A DNA stretch of 5,517 bases from Puniceicoccaceae bacterium. GTDB taxonomy: Bacteria > Verrucomicrobiota > Verrucomicrobiia > Opitutales > Coraliomargaritaceae. The DNA lies in the NCBI GenBank assembly GCA_003567255.1, contig PWZW01000094.1, positions 1-5,517 of the forward strand, in the 5' to 3' direction. Of the stretch, positions 1-5,399 are shown in pieces. The translations under genes were made by a program, and so were the position numbers. How positions within the stretch are numbered: the stretch's first letter is position 1; each line of letters starts with the position of its first letter. The notes below the pieces were generated by a model, which saw only the letters and a list, made by a program, of their open reading frames with translations, had not been told where the DNA came from and ran no database searches.

Positions 1-20
1 GGTATTTGTGTATAAATGCC
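1..20. repeat. Inverted repeat with 7-6-7 layout
   Basis: GGTATTT (1-7) and AAATGCC (14-20) pair over seven positions, one of them G-T, around the six-base spacer GTGTAT. The same element recurs at 5400-5419 in the right terminal repeat. Seven-base arms around a 6-8 base spacer is the layout of a tyrosine-recombinase core site, but the arms do not match the conserved dif half-site sequences and no recombinase gene is present. A simple RNA hairpin explains it equally well. Confidence 0.5.
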
Positions 21-118
21 AAGATTGGCCACCAAAACCGACCGAACGCTCGCAAGCGCATCGCGGGAACAAATGGCGCGATGCCTCAGCCAGTGTCCCT
101 AGCCCTGAGAACTCCTGA
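1..118. repeat. Terminal direct repeat, left copy (118 bp)
   Basis: This stretch is identical, base for base, to the last 118 bases of the window. Identical ends flush with both window boundaries are what a circular molecule gives when it is written as a linear contig, and also what one unit of a tandem array gives. Joining the copies leaves a 5399-bp unit. The repeat lies wholly in non-coding DNA and contains several inverted repeats (1-20, 47-58, 58-84, 85-109). The identity is seen directly; circularity is inferred. True terminal repeats or att-type direct repeats of an integrated element are alternatives, but the outer flanks are not visible. Confidence 0.95.
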
Positions 119-178
119 CGCCGGTGAAGGCCGAATGGCTGGGGGGTTATTCCAACCCAGGGCCAGTCCGCCTTGGCC

Positions 179-201
179 GGGCATCAAAGATCCCCTTTTT
201 T
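179..201 (+). terminator. Intrinsic-terminator-like hairpin with six T
   Basis: GGG (179-181) and ATC (183-185) pair with GAT (189-191) and CCC (193-195) around an AAA loop, with one C-C mismatch (182/192). TTTTTT follows at once (196-201). Stem plus U tract is the classic Rho-independent form, although the stem is short and its first bases could instead pair in the preceding rod (CCGG 177-180). That competition would suit an attenuator, where the upstream fold decides whether the terminator forms. It lies about 270 bases ahead of the only gene, so it may end a small upstream RNA or condition read-through into the gene. Confidence 0.5.
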
Positions 202-230
202 AGCAATACGGACAGTAGCAATACGGACAG
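201..230. repeat. Two perfect tandem copies of a 15-bp unit
   Basis: TAGCAATACGGACAG occurs at 201-215 and again, unchanged, at 216-230. It begins at the last T of the terminator-like T run and is followed by an AT-rich stretch (about 246-282). Directly repeated short units beside AT-rich DNA are seen at plasmid iteron origins and also at regulator binding sites. Two copies are too few to choose, and replication slippage could also have made them. Confidence 0.9.
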
Positions 231-472
231 CGAAAGTGAATCAACCCGCACCGTATTTTTAGTGTAAAGCATTCTTTAATAGACCTATCAGTAGTTTCAG
301 GGATTTCCTCTAGTGTCATTTTCCCTTGACGCACATGAGTCGGCAGTCTTCCGTTACAATTGGACGTTGTCGTTGCCAACAACTTCTTCTCTCGACACTC
401 ACCCGCTACCCCCAATCTCTGACCGCATGTCGACGACGGGTTAACGAGATCGCCCCCAAACGGGACATAAAC
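231..472 (+). other. Leader region upstream of the large gene, no clear promoter
   Basis: No credible gene lies here. The first part (about 246-300) is AT-rich and holds a -10-like TTTAAT (275-280) without a convincing -35. TTGACG (326-331) and TACAAT (355-360) each resemble sigma-70 boxes but are 23 bases apart, too far for a normal promoter. The large reading frame is open upstream to a TTG at 326, but the added 49 residues contain three Cys and eight Arg. The remaining 1606 residues contain one Cys and follow a clear signal peptide, so 326-472 is best read as untranslated leader. Ahead of the ATG there is only GGGA (462-465), a weak Shine-Dalgarno candidate. Confidence 0.5.
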
Positions 473-595
473 ATGACTACTCTACAAAAATCCGACTGGC
501 TCAGCATTGTTCAACCCGGTCGCTTCAGGCTCTCGACTCCCTTGGCTGTAGTGCTCTTCGTGCTGGCATTGGCCTTTCCGCAGGCAGGCTTTGCG
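473..595 (+). other. Sec signal peptide (residues 1-41)
   Basis: An unusually long n-region of about 23 residues with basic positions K6, R17 and R19 leads into a hydrophobic core, LAVVLFVLALAF (24-35). A turn and the small-residue motif AGFA then precede Gln42, giving likely cleavage after Ala41. There is no Cys at the cleavage site, so this is not a lipoprotein, and no twin arginine. It fixes 473 as the functional start and places the protein outside the cytoplasm. Confidence 0.85.
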
Positions 596-3500
596 CAGTG
601 GGCCACAGCAACGGGTGGCAATGAGACGATTGACTATGTTGACGCGGAAGGCATTCCCTGGCGGGCGCATATTTTTACGAATACCGGTAGTCAGCCCCTA
701 GAGATCACGTTTCCCGGAACGGTAGAGTATCTGATCGTAGGTGGAGGTGGCGGCGGCGGCGGAGCGGCCCGTAATAACAACAGGCGCGGCGGCGGTGGGG
801 GTGCCGGAGGACTTTTGACGGGCAGTCTTGCTGTGAGTGCTGGAACACACACGATACATGTCGGCCAGGGAGGATCTGCGGGGCCCGGATTAGACACTGG
901 TGGCAACCGGGGCGGTGACGGCGGTAACTCCGTTGCTTTTGGGTTGACTGCGCGCGGCGGTGGCGGCGGTGGGGGCAGCTCTACAGCTGAGCGCCCTGGC
1001 AGAAATGGAGGCTCAGGTGGTGGTTCCGCCGGGGGAAATACAGATTTGGCAACAGGTGAAGCAGGCCCACCCCGGCAGGGTCATAATGGCGGCTCAGGCG
1101 GCGCTCGCCCTGATATCCAGGCTGCCGGTGGCGGGGGTGGTGCCGGCAGCGCGGCGGGGATGCGCCCGTCGCCGGGGGAAGGGTTGTCTCTTTCTTTTCC
1201 CGGACCAACCCCGGTGATCTACGCAACCGGTGGTCAAGGCGGCGCGCTTTCTCAAACGCAACATGGCCAAAACGGACTAGCCAATACCGGGAACGGTGGC
1301 GGCGGTGGTGCCAGCGCCAGTACTAGCTCCGGTGCGCAGAGAAATGGCGGCTCGGGGGGCAGCGGCATCGTGATTGTGCGATACCAAGCAGGCCCAATCA
1401 TTCAGGTCTCCGATCCGGATGCTATGCAAATCAATGATGGAGCTGAGGTCATGCTGGTGGCTGCAGCGAGTGATGTGATTTCGAAAACCTTTGCTGTCGC
1501 GAACTCGGGTAGTTCATCAAATAGCCTGCTGCTTACAAACTCGCCGGATGCGGTGGTGTTTCAAGAAAATGGAAGCACCTCTTTCGGCGGCTTTTCGATC
1601 TCGGAAAACACTACCGAAACAGAACTGGCACCGGGCCAGAGCACGCCGTTCACTTTGCAGTTTTCAGCGGTGGAGACCGGAGAATATTCGGCGACGATCA
1701 CGATTCAAAGCAATGATCCTCTCCGCAGCGTATTCACCATCGATTTAACCGTCGTGGTTATACCCGGATTCACCTCCCCAGCCCTCGGCACGCAAAGCGG
1801 TGCGGTCTCTACAGACCCCACAACCGCAACTCTGAATGGTATTTTAACCGCCGGCGGTGCGGCCGATTCCGTCTATTTCGTCTGGGGAACGGAACCCGGT
1901 TCAGCGAATAGCATCGCGGGCTGGCAACATGTCATCCCGGCTGGATCCAGGTTGCAGGGCGTTCCGTTTGAGGCAAACCTTTCCGGACTCTCTTTCGGGC
2001 AACAGTACCACTACATGGTTGTTGCCCAAAACCCTCAAGGGACTGCGGCTTCTGCGATCGTTCCCTTTGTCACTCAGGCGCCGGAATCGATTTCACTCTC
2101 TCTGACCGAGGTCAGTCCTGTCCGGGACACCTCGGCGGTCCTGCAGGGCAGCCTGAACGCTCCGGGCTCGGTTTTCACGGTCACCGCCTATTGGAGCGAA
2201 ACGGACCATGCCAATGAGGCGGCTTGGCTGGCCGCTGCGGCGGCGGGCACAGCACAGGCGAGTGAAGTGGGCACTTTCAACGATGTGCTGGGTGAGTCCT
2301 TCAGTCATGAGATCACCAATCTGACTCAGGGCACGCACTATTACACAACTCTAATCGCCACGAACGCGGTAACGACCCTTATCGAGACCCCAAATGTGTC
2401 GTTTGAAACATTCTTAACCGCACCGGGTATCGCAGTTCTCGATGGCAGTCGGCCCGTCGCGCTTGGCGACAATGTCTTCCTCGGGGCCATCGCTCCAGGC
2501 GAAACGATTCATAAAGCCTTCACCTTGACCAATTTCGAGGTGACCGGCTTTGCCGATTTGCTGCTGAGTGGCTCGCCTGTGGTCGTGTTCGATGAGACGG
2601 GCACCGATAGCTATAACGGCTTTAAGATCAGTTCCAACATCTTCGGCGGAGACACAACCCTTTCGCCGGGAGAGAGTGCATCCTTCACTGTTTCATTCGG
2701 CCCCTCGTCGATGGGTAGGTTTACGGGCACCGTGCGGATTGCGAATAATGACCCGACACAGAATCCATTTTTGTATGAAATCGAGGTGCTGTGCGGAAAC
2801 CGCGTCGGGGAAATATCGAATCCGTATGCGGCAGTAGACTGGGACACCTTTGAGGTGCATATGGGGAATTTCCACAACCATACAGTCCGTAGTGACAGCC
2901 ATGATCATACAATTGAAGGATTAATTCTGGACTACCACAGCCGAGGATACACTGCCCTAGCCATCACCGACCATAACAACCCGCGCTTTCCGGCTAGCAG
3001 TCAAATCTCGCACCCCTGGCAGCAGTTTACCTATCCCCCTATCATCCCCGAGGAGATGGATCCTCCCATGGTTGATATCCCGGGAAGTGAACTCTCTGAA
3101 GGCGACCACATCGTGAGTTTGTTCAGCACCTATAACAGTCGGATCAGCGATGTCGGCTCCAGGCTGGCCGGCATTGGTAACGCCGGCGGCATCGGGTATT
3201 TTGCCCATCCGGGCCGCTACTCGCGCTCGGCCCAATTCTATGCGAACCACTATGCGGCAAATCCCCATATTTTCGGGCAGGCTATTTACAACCAAGGAGA
3301 CCGCTACCAGGGCGACCGCGCAAAGTGGGACCAAGTGCTTAGCATCACCATGCCCGAACGCCCAGTCTGGGGAATCTCGGAAGATGACACCCATCGGTTT
3401 ACACACGTGGGAATGAATCGCAACTATCTGTTAATGCCTTACCTCTCGCACGACAACGTCCGAGAAGCCTTGCTGTCGGGAGCATTTTTTGCCACCCATT

Positions 3501-5293
3501 CCGGACCGAACGATTCTCCGCCGCAACTCACCGGCGTGGACATAGACGATGTGACCGGCACCATCACTTTGTCGGCAGATTTCTACCATAGCGTTCGCTG
3601 GATTTCCATGGGAGAAGAGATCGCGCAAGGTCTGGTCCTGGATATCGTAAACACGCCCGGTGTGGAGCGCTATGTGCGGGCGGAACTCCAAGGGCCGGAA
3701 GGCACCACGTTTACCAATCCATTTGGGATCACACCGTTTTTCCACGTTGTATCCTTGAGCCCGCCCAACCAGGCGACCGAGGTTGTCTTGTCGGAACCGC
3801 TGGTCGTGTCGTTTAACGAGGACATCAAGAAAGGCACGGGGGCAATTGTCCTCCGGGAATCCGGTGGAAATGTGGTTGAAACCATCGATGTGGACAGCGA
3901 GGCGGTTGTCATTGAAGGAGCGACCGTCACGGTCGGCCTTTCAGCCCCGCTGGGGGGCATTCAGACCTACTATGTGGAGATCGAGGCGGGGGCCTTTCTC
4001 AATCTCGATGACGAGCCCTACCCGGGGATTTTTGGCGATCAAGCTTGGCGCTTTACGACCACCGTGCCGGACAATACACCGCCGAGTCCCGACCCCATGG
4101 CCTTTGCCATGGGCCCCTACGCCTCCGGCCCGGACACGATCTCTATGATCGCTGTCACCGCCACCGACGACTCTCCGCCGATCGAATACCTGTTTGAAAA
4201 CATCACCCTGAACCGGGACTCCGGTTGGATCCTCGAAACCGAATGGTCCGATTCCGGCTTGGCGTTTGATGCAAACTACACCTATCGGGTCAAGGCCCGG
4301 GACGGGGTCGGCAATGAAACCGAATGGTCGGCCCTACAGACGACCCAAATTCAGGAGGCATTGTATGCGGTTCCTTTTACTGAAACTTTCCAAACCCTCA
4401 CATTAGGCCCCTTGCACGGTCAGCGCGGCTGGCTTGCCGAGGGCGCGATTGTGCAGTCGGATACCACCATCGGCGGGAGCAGCCGTGCCGGAACGATCTC
4501 TGAGACGGACGGCTACCTGCGCCGGGTCTTCGTCGATGGTCGCACACTCGTCTGGACCGACTTTTTCATTCAACCTGTCTTTAGTCAGGCGGAACCCGAT
4601 TTACCACCGGAGGGCGTGACGGCAACACTTTACTTCAATGGAAACGGAAATCCCGTTGTGTTTAACGGGGAAAACCCGGATGCCATTGAAACGGTTCAGT
4701 ATCCCAAAAACGAATGGATCCGTGTGACCGTCCGTTCGGATTATATCAGTAAGAGTTGGGACCTCTACATTAACAACGTTCTCGTGGCCGAAGACTTGGC
4801 ATTTTATGACCAAAACGTCGCGACCTACGGCGGCTTCAGAGTCCTTGGCGGCGATGAGGAAGACAGCGGCACACATTTTGACAATATTCGTGTGGTCTTG
4901 CAATCGCCTTTGGGTGATGAACCCGACGGACCCTATGCGGCTTGGTTGGAGCTTTATTTCGGACCTGGGCTGGTCGATGACACGCAATTGGCCGCCAATG
5001 GCGTGATGACCATCCGCGAAGCCTATATCGCCGGACTCGATCCGACCAATCCTCGCAACGTATTTGCCGTCTCCGGTCTGGACACCACATCTGGCGGAAT
5101 GCAGATCAACTGGGAGCCAGTGGAAGGTCGTGATTATAGGATCTACTTCAGCGAAACCTTGGACCAAGGTCGCGACGGCTTCGTATTGGCCAGTGGCCCA
5201 TCGCCTATCCTGTATCCGAACAACGAGTTCATCCACGACCATCCGCTGGGCGAAAAAGGATTCTACATCATCGAGGTCCAACTGGCCGAGTAG
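473..5293 (+). CDS. Secreted multidomain protein with PHP metallohydrolase domain
   Basis: The gene encodes 1606 residues, ATG to TAG. I recognise its architecture but no named gene. Order by residue: signal peptide 1-41; glycine-rich domain about 84-304; anchor-D-like Ig domain 308-430; two Fn3-like modules 433-648; second anchor-D-like domain 650-775; PHP hydrolase domain 794-1014 with beta extension to about 1090; Big_5-like Ig domain 1091-1197; Fn3-like module 1198-1295; LamG/concanavalin-like sandwich 1296-1476; C-terminal module 1487-1606. It is expected to leave the cytoplasm and act at the surface or outside, with the binding modules positioning a metal-dependent phosphoesterase or hydrolase; the substrate is unknown. 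The ATG at 473 is chosen because it directly precedes the signal peptide. The protein has one Cys (774) and about eleven Lys. No transmembrane anchor, LPXTG or PEP-CTERM tail is seen. The gene stands alone, with a strong hairpin 44 bases after the stop. The frame is certain; the domain family names are by inspection. Confidence 0.95.
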   Translation: MTTLQKSDWLSIVQPGRFRLSTPLAVVLFVLALAFPQAGFAQWATATGGNETIDYVDAEGIPWRAHIFTNTGSQPLEITFPGTVEYLIVGGGGGGGGAARNNNRRGGGGGAGGLLTGSLAVSAGTHTIHVGQGGSAGPGLDTGGNRGGDGGNSVAFGLTARGGGGGGGSSTAERPGRNGGSGGGSAGGNTDLATGEAGPPRQGHNGGSGGARPDIQAAGGGGGAGSAAGMRPSPGEGLSLSFPGPTPVIYATGGQGGALSQTQHGQNGLANTGNGGGGGASASTSSGAQRNGGSGGSGIVIVRYQAGPIIQVSDPDAMQINDGAEVMLVAAASDVISKTFAVANSGSSSNSLLLTNSPDAVVFQENGSTSFGGFSISENTTETELAPGQSTPFTLQFSAVETGEYSATITIQSNDPLRSVFTIDLTVVVIPGFTSPALGTQSGAVSTDPTTATLNGILTAGGAADSVYFVWGTEPGSANSIAGWQHVIPAGSRLQGVPFEANLSGLSFGQQYHYMVVAQNPQGTAASAIVPFVTQAPESISLSLTEVSPVRDTSAVLQGSLNAPGSVFTVTAYWSETDHANEAAWLAAAAAGTAQASEVGTFNDVLGESFSHEITNLTQGTHYYTTLIATNAVTTLIETPNVSFETFLTAPGIAVLDGSRPVALGDNVFLGAIAPGETIHKAFTLTNFEVTGFADLLLSGSPVVVFDETGTDSYNGFKISSNIFGGDTTLSPGESASFTVSFGPSSMGRFTGTVRIANNDPTQNPFLYEIEVLCGNRVGEISNPYAAVDWDTFEVHMGNFHNHTVRSDSHDHTIEGLILDYHSRGYTALAITDHNNPRFPASSQISHPWQQFTYPPIIPEEMDPPMVDIPGSELSEGDHIVSLFSTYNSRISDVGSRLAGIGNAGGIGYFAHPGRYSRSAQFYANHYAANPHIFGQAIYNQGDRYQGDRAKWDQVLSITMPERPVWGISEDDTHRFTHVGMNRNYLLMPYLSHDNVREALLSGAFFATHSGPNDSPPQLTGVDIDDVTGTITLSADFYHSVRWISMGEEIAQGLVLDIVNTPGVERYVRAELQGPEGTTFTNPFGITPFFHVVSLSPPNQATEVVLSEPLVVSFNEDIKKGTGAIVLRESGGNVVETIDVDSEAVVIEGATVTVGLSAPLGGIQTYYVEIEAGAFLNLDDEPYPGIFGDQAWRFTTTVPDNTPPSPDPMAFAMGPYASGPDTISMIAVTATDDSPPIEYLFENITLNRDSGWILETEWSDSGLAFDANYTYRVKARDGVGNETEWSALQTTQIQEALYAVPFTETFQTLTLGPLHGQRGWLAEGAIVQSDTTIGGSSRAGTISETDGYLRRVFVDGRTLVWTDFFIQPVFSQAEPDLPPEGVTATLYFNGNGNPVVFNGENPDAIETVQYPKNEWIRVTVRSDYISKSWDLYINNVLVAEDLAFYDQNVATYGGFRVLGGDEEDSGTHFDNIRVVLQSPLGDEPDGPYAAWLELYFGPGLVDDTQLAANGVMTIREAYIAGLDPTNPRNVFAVSGLDTTSGGMQINWEPVEGRDYRIYFSETLDQGRDGFVLASGPSPILYPNNEFIHDHPLGEKGFYIIEVQLAE
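722..1384 (+). other. Glycine-rich domain (residues about 84-304)
   Basis: The segment opens with 'VEYLIVGGGGGGGG' and closes with 'GGSGIVIVRY', the bracketing strands typical of glycine-rich domains in bacterial surface proteins and phage tail adhesins. Between them are many runs of three to eight Gly, mixed with Asn, Ser and Ala. Such domains usually form a stacked polyglycine fold and mediate attachment in phage adhesins; that role here is inference. The GGC/GGT/GGG runs make the DNA locally very G-rich on the + strand. Confidence 0.8.
1394..1762 (+). other. Anchor-D-like Ig domain, first copy (residues 308-430)
   Basis: The pattern 'SKTFAVANSGSSSNSLLL', 'ELAPGQSTPFTLQFSA', 'GEYSATITIQSNDP' is that of the choice-of-anchor-D / ASPM-SPD-2-Hydin-like Ig fold common in secreted bacterial proteins. 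It has a close relative in the same protein at residues 650-775, suggesting internal duplication or domain shuffling. It is probably a structural spacer. Confidence 0.7.
1769..2416 (+). other. Two Fn3-like beta modules (residues 433-648)
   Basis: Both modules follow the same plan: 'ATLNGILTAGGAADSVYFVWG' then 'LSGLSFGQQYHYMVVAQNPQG', and 'AVLQGSLNAPGSVFTVTAYW' then 'ITNLTQGTHYYTTLIATNA'. A strand pair, a W-containing 'YW/VWG' strand and a 'L..G..Y.Y...A.N' strand are characteristic of fibronectin-type-III-like repeats in PVC secreted proteins. They have no catalytic residues and probably act as spacers between binding and catalytic parts. Confidence 0.65.
2420..2797 (+). other. Anchor-D-like Ig domain, second copy (residues 650-775)
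   Basis: It aligns by eye with the first copy: 'HKAFTLTN' with 'SKTFAVAN', 'YNGFKISSN' with 'FGGFSISEN', 'TLSPGESASFTVSFGP' with 'ELAPGQSTPFTLQFSA', and 'TGTVRIANNDP' with 'SATITIQSNDP'. The copies are clearly diverged at protein and DNA level, so the duplication is not recent. The protein's only Cys (774) sits at its end, directly ahead of the hydrolase domain. Confidence 0.7.
2852..3514 (+). other. PHP metallohydrolase domain, CehA/McbA-like (residues 794-1014)
   Basis: All metal-ligand motifs of the PHP superfamily occur in order: 'FHNHTVRSD' gives H801, H803 and D808; 'AITDHNN' gives D833 and H834; 'PGSELSEGDHIV' gives E873 and H879; 'YFAHPGRY' gives H912; 'ISEDDTH' gives D972 and H974. 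This is a full set for a two- or three-metal centre, so the enzyme is predicted to be active. The end, 'VREALLSGAFFATHSGPND' and the following beta segment to about residue 1090, resembles the CehA/McbA branch. That branch contains carbaryl hydrolases but is mostly uncharacterised, so the substrate cannot be named; phosphoester, ester or carbamate hydrolysis are possible. The histidinol-phosphatase and DNA-polymerase branches of PHP are unlikely, given the secretion signal and modular context. Confidence 0.88.
3743..4063 (+). other. Big_5-like bacterial Ig domain (residues 1091-1197)
   Basis: 'VVSLSPPNQATEVVLSEPLVVSFNEDI' with 'GTGAIVLRESGGNVVETI', 'YYVEIEAGAFLNL' and 'WRFTTT' is the familiar pattern of the SbsA/Big_5 Ig-like domain of secreted and S-layer-associated proteins. 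It follows the hydrolase domain and probably serves as a stalk or cell-wall-proximal spacer. Confidence 0.75.
4064..4357 (+). other. Fn3-like module (residues 1198-1295)
   Basis: 'PDNTPPSPDPMAFAMGP' is a proline-rich entry typical of Fn3-like modules. 'NYTYRVKARDGVGNETEWSA' is the characteristic strand and turn for the end of such a module. 'WILETEWSDSGL' lies between. It has no catalytic motif and is likely a spacer ahead of the lectin-like domain. Confidence 0.6.
4358..4900 (+). other. LamG/concanavalin A-like sandwich (residues 1296-1476)
   Basis: 'FTETFQTLTLGPLHGQRGW' at the start, 'EWIRVTVRSDYISKSWDLYINNVLVAEDL' in the middle and 'HFDNIRV' at the end match the jelly-roll sandwich domains that often close secreted PVC proteins. 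In related folds these bind carbohydrate or other surface ligands; no ligand can be named here. Confidence 0.6.
4931..5290 (+). other. C-terminal 'GLDPTNP' module (residues 1487-1606)
   Basis: 'MTIREAYIAGLDPTNPRNVF' resembles the 'NLEEYIAGTDPTNP' motif of verrucomicrobial secreted proteins, related to short calcium-binding loops. It is followed by a beta segment ('MQINWEPVEGRDYRIYFSETL'). The chain ends with no hydrophobic helix and no basic tail, so this is not a PEP-CTERM signal. Its frequent C-terminal position in such proteins suggests a sorting or anchoring role, which is inference. Confidence 0.55.
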
Positions 5294-5336
5294 CGAAAGC
5301 CGCCGACCAAAGCCTCCGCTCAACAGAGTCGAGAGC

Positions 5337-5381
5337 ACTCTCCTCCTGCCCCGGCAATCGCCGGGGATAGGAGGGGAGTTT
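5337..5381 (+). terminator. Strong GC-rich hairpin after the gene
   Basis: CCCCGGC (5349-5355) pairs with GCCGGGG (5360-5366) around an AATC loop. After a small asymmetric internal loop (G5348 versus A5367-T5368), 5337-5347 pairs with 5369-5379 over eleven positions with one G-T. Eighteen pairs in all make a very stable stem, 44 bases after the TAG stop. Only TTT follows, so termination may be Rho-assisted or the hairpin may mainly protect the 3' end of the message. Confidence 0.7.
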
Positions 5382-5399
5382 GAGAAGATAGCTCCTTCC

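Larger units (their letters stand above)
1..201 (+). ncRNA. Candidate structured RNA or attenuator leader, no recognised family
   Basis: Reading + strand, successive stems can be drawn by hand. GGTATTT (1-7) pairs with AAATGCC (14-20). CGCT/AGCG (47-50/55-58) closes a 4-base loop. GCATCGCG (58-65) pairs with CGCGATGC (77-84). CTCAG (85-89) pairs with CTGAG (105-109). A long imperfect rod at 121-180 uses CCGG/CCGG, AAGGC/GCCTT, TGGC/GCCA and a GGG/CCC plus TT/AA tip. It is followed by a terminator-like stem and six T (179-201). GGA (66-68) and TCC (96-98) in two loops could also pair. I compared it by memory with cobalamin, SAM, glycine and c-di-GMP riboswitches, 6S and SRP RNA, and saw no match. 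Pairings are seen; transcription and function are inferred. A TATAAA at 11-16 has no good -35 partner. It could instead be a DNA-level element such as an origin or recombination site. Confidence 0.35.

Noticed and set aside
1..118. Integron attC site or group II intron end
   Set aside because: No RYYYAAC/GTTRRRY pair in the right arrangement, no intron 5' GUGYG start and no domain V-like hairpin were seen.
147..155. DnaA-box-like TTATTCCAA
   Set aside because: It matches the TTATNCACA consensus at only seven of nine positions, is single, and lies at the tip of a hairpin.
6..203. Small + strand reading frame of 65 codons beginning with TTG
   Set aside because: It overlaps the hairpin chain and ends inside the T run of the terminator-like element, has no ribosome binding site, and its residues look like translated non-coding DNA.
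326..360. Sigma-70 promoter formed by TTGACG and TACAAT
   Set aside because: The spacer is 23 bases, well beyond the usual 16-18, and neither box has a better partner at the right distance.
326..472. N-terminal extension of the large gene from a TTG at 326
   Set aside because: The 49 residues are Arg- and Cys-rich, unlike the rest of the protein, and would bury the signal peptide behind an unrelated segment.
2957..3406. 149-codon minus-strand reading frame
   Set aside because: It is antisense to the PHP metal-binding motifs, shows no domain, and is explained by GC-rich codon use on the + strand.
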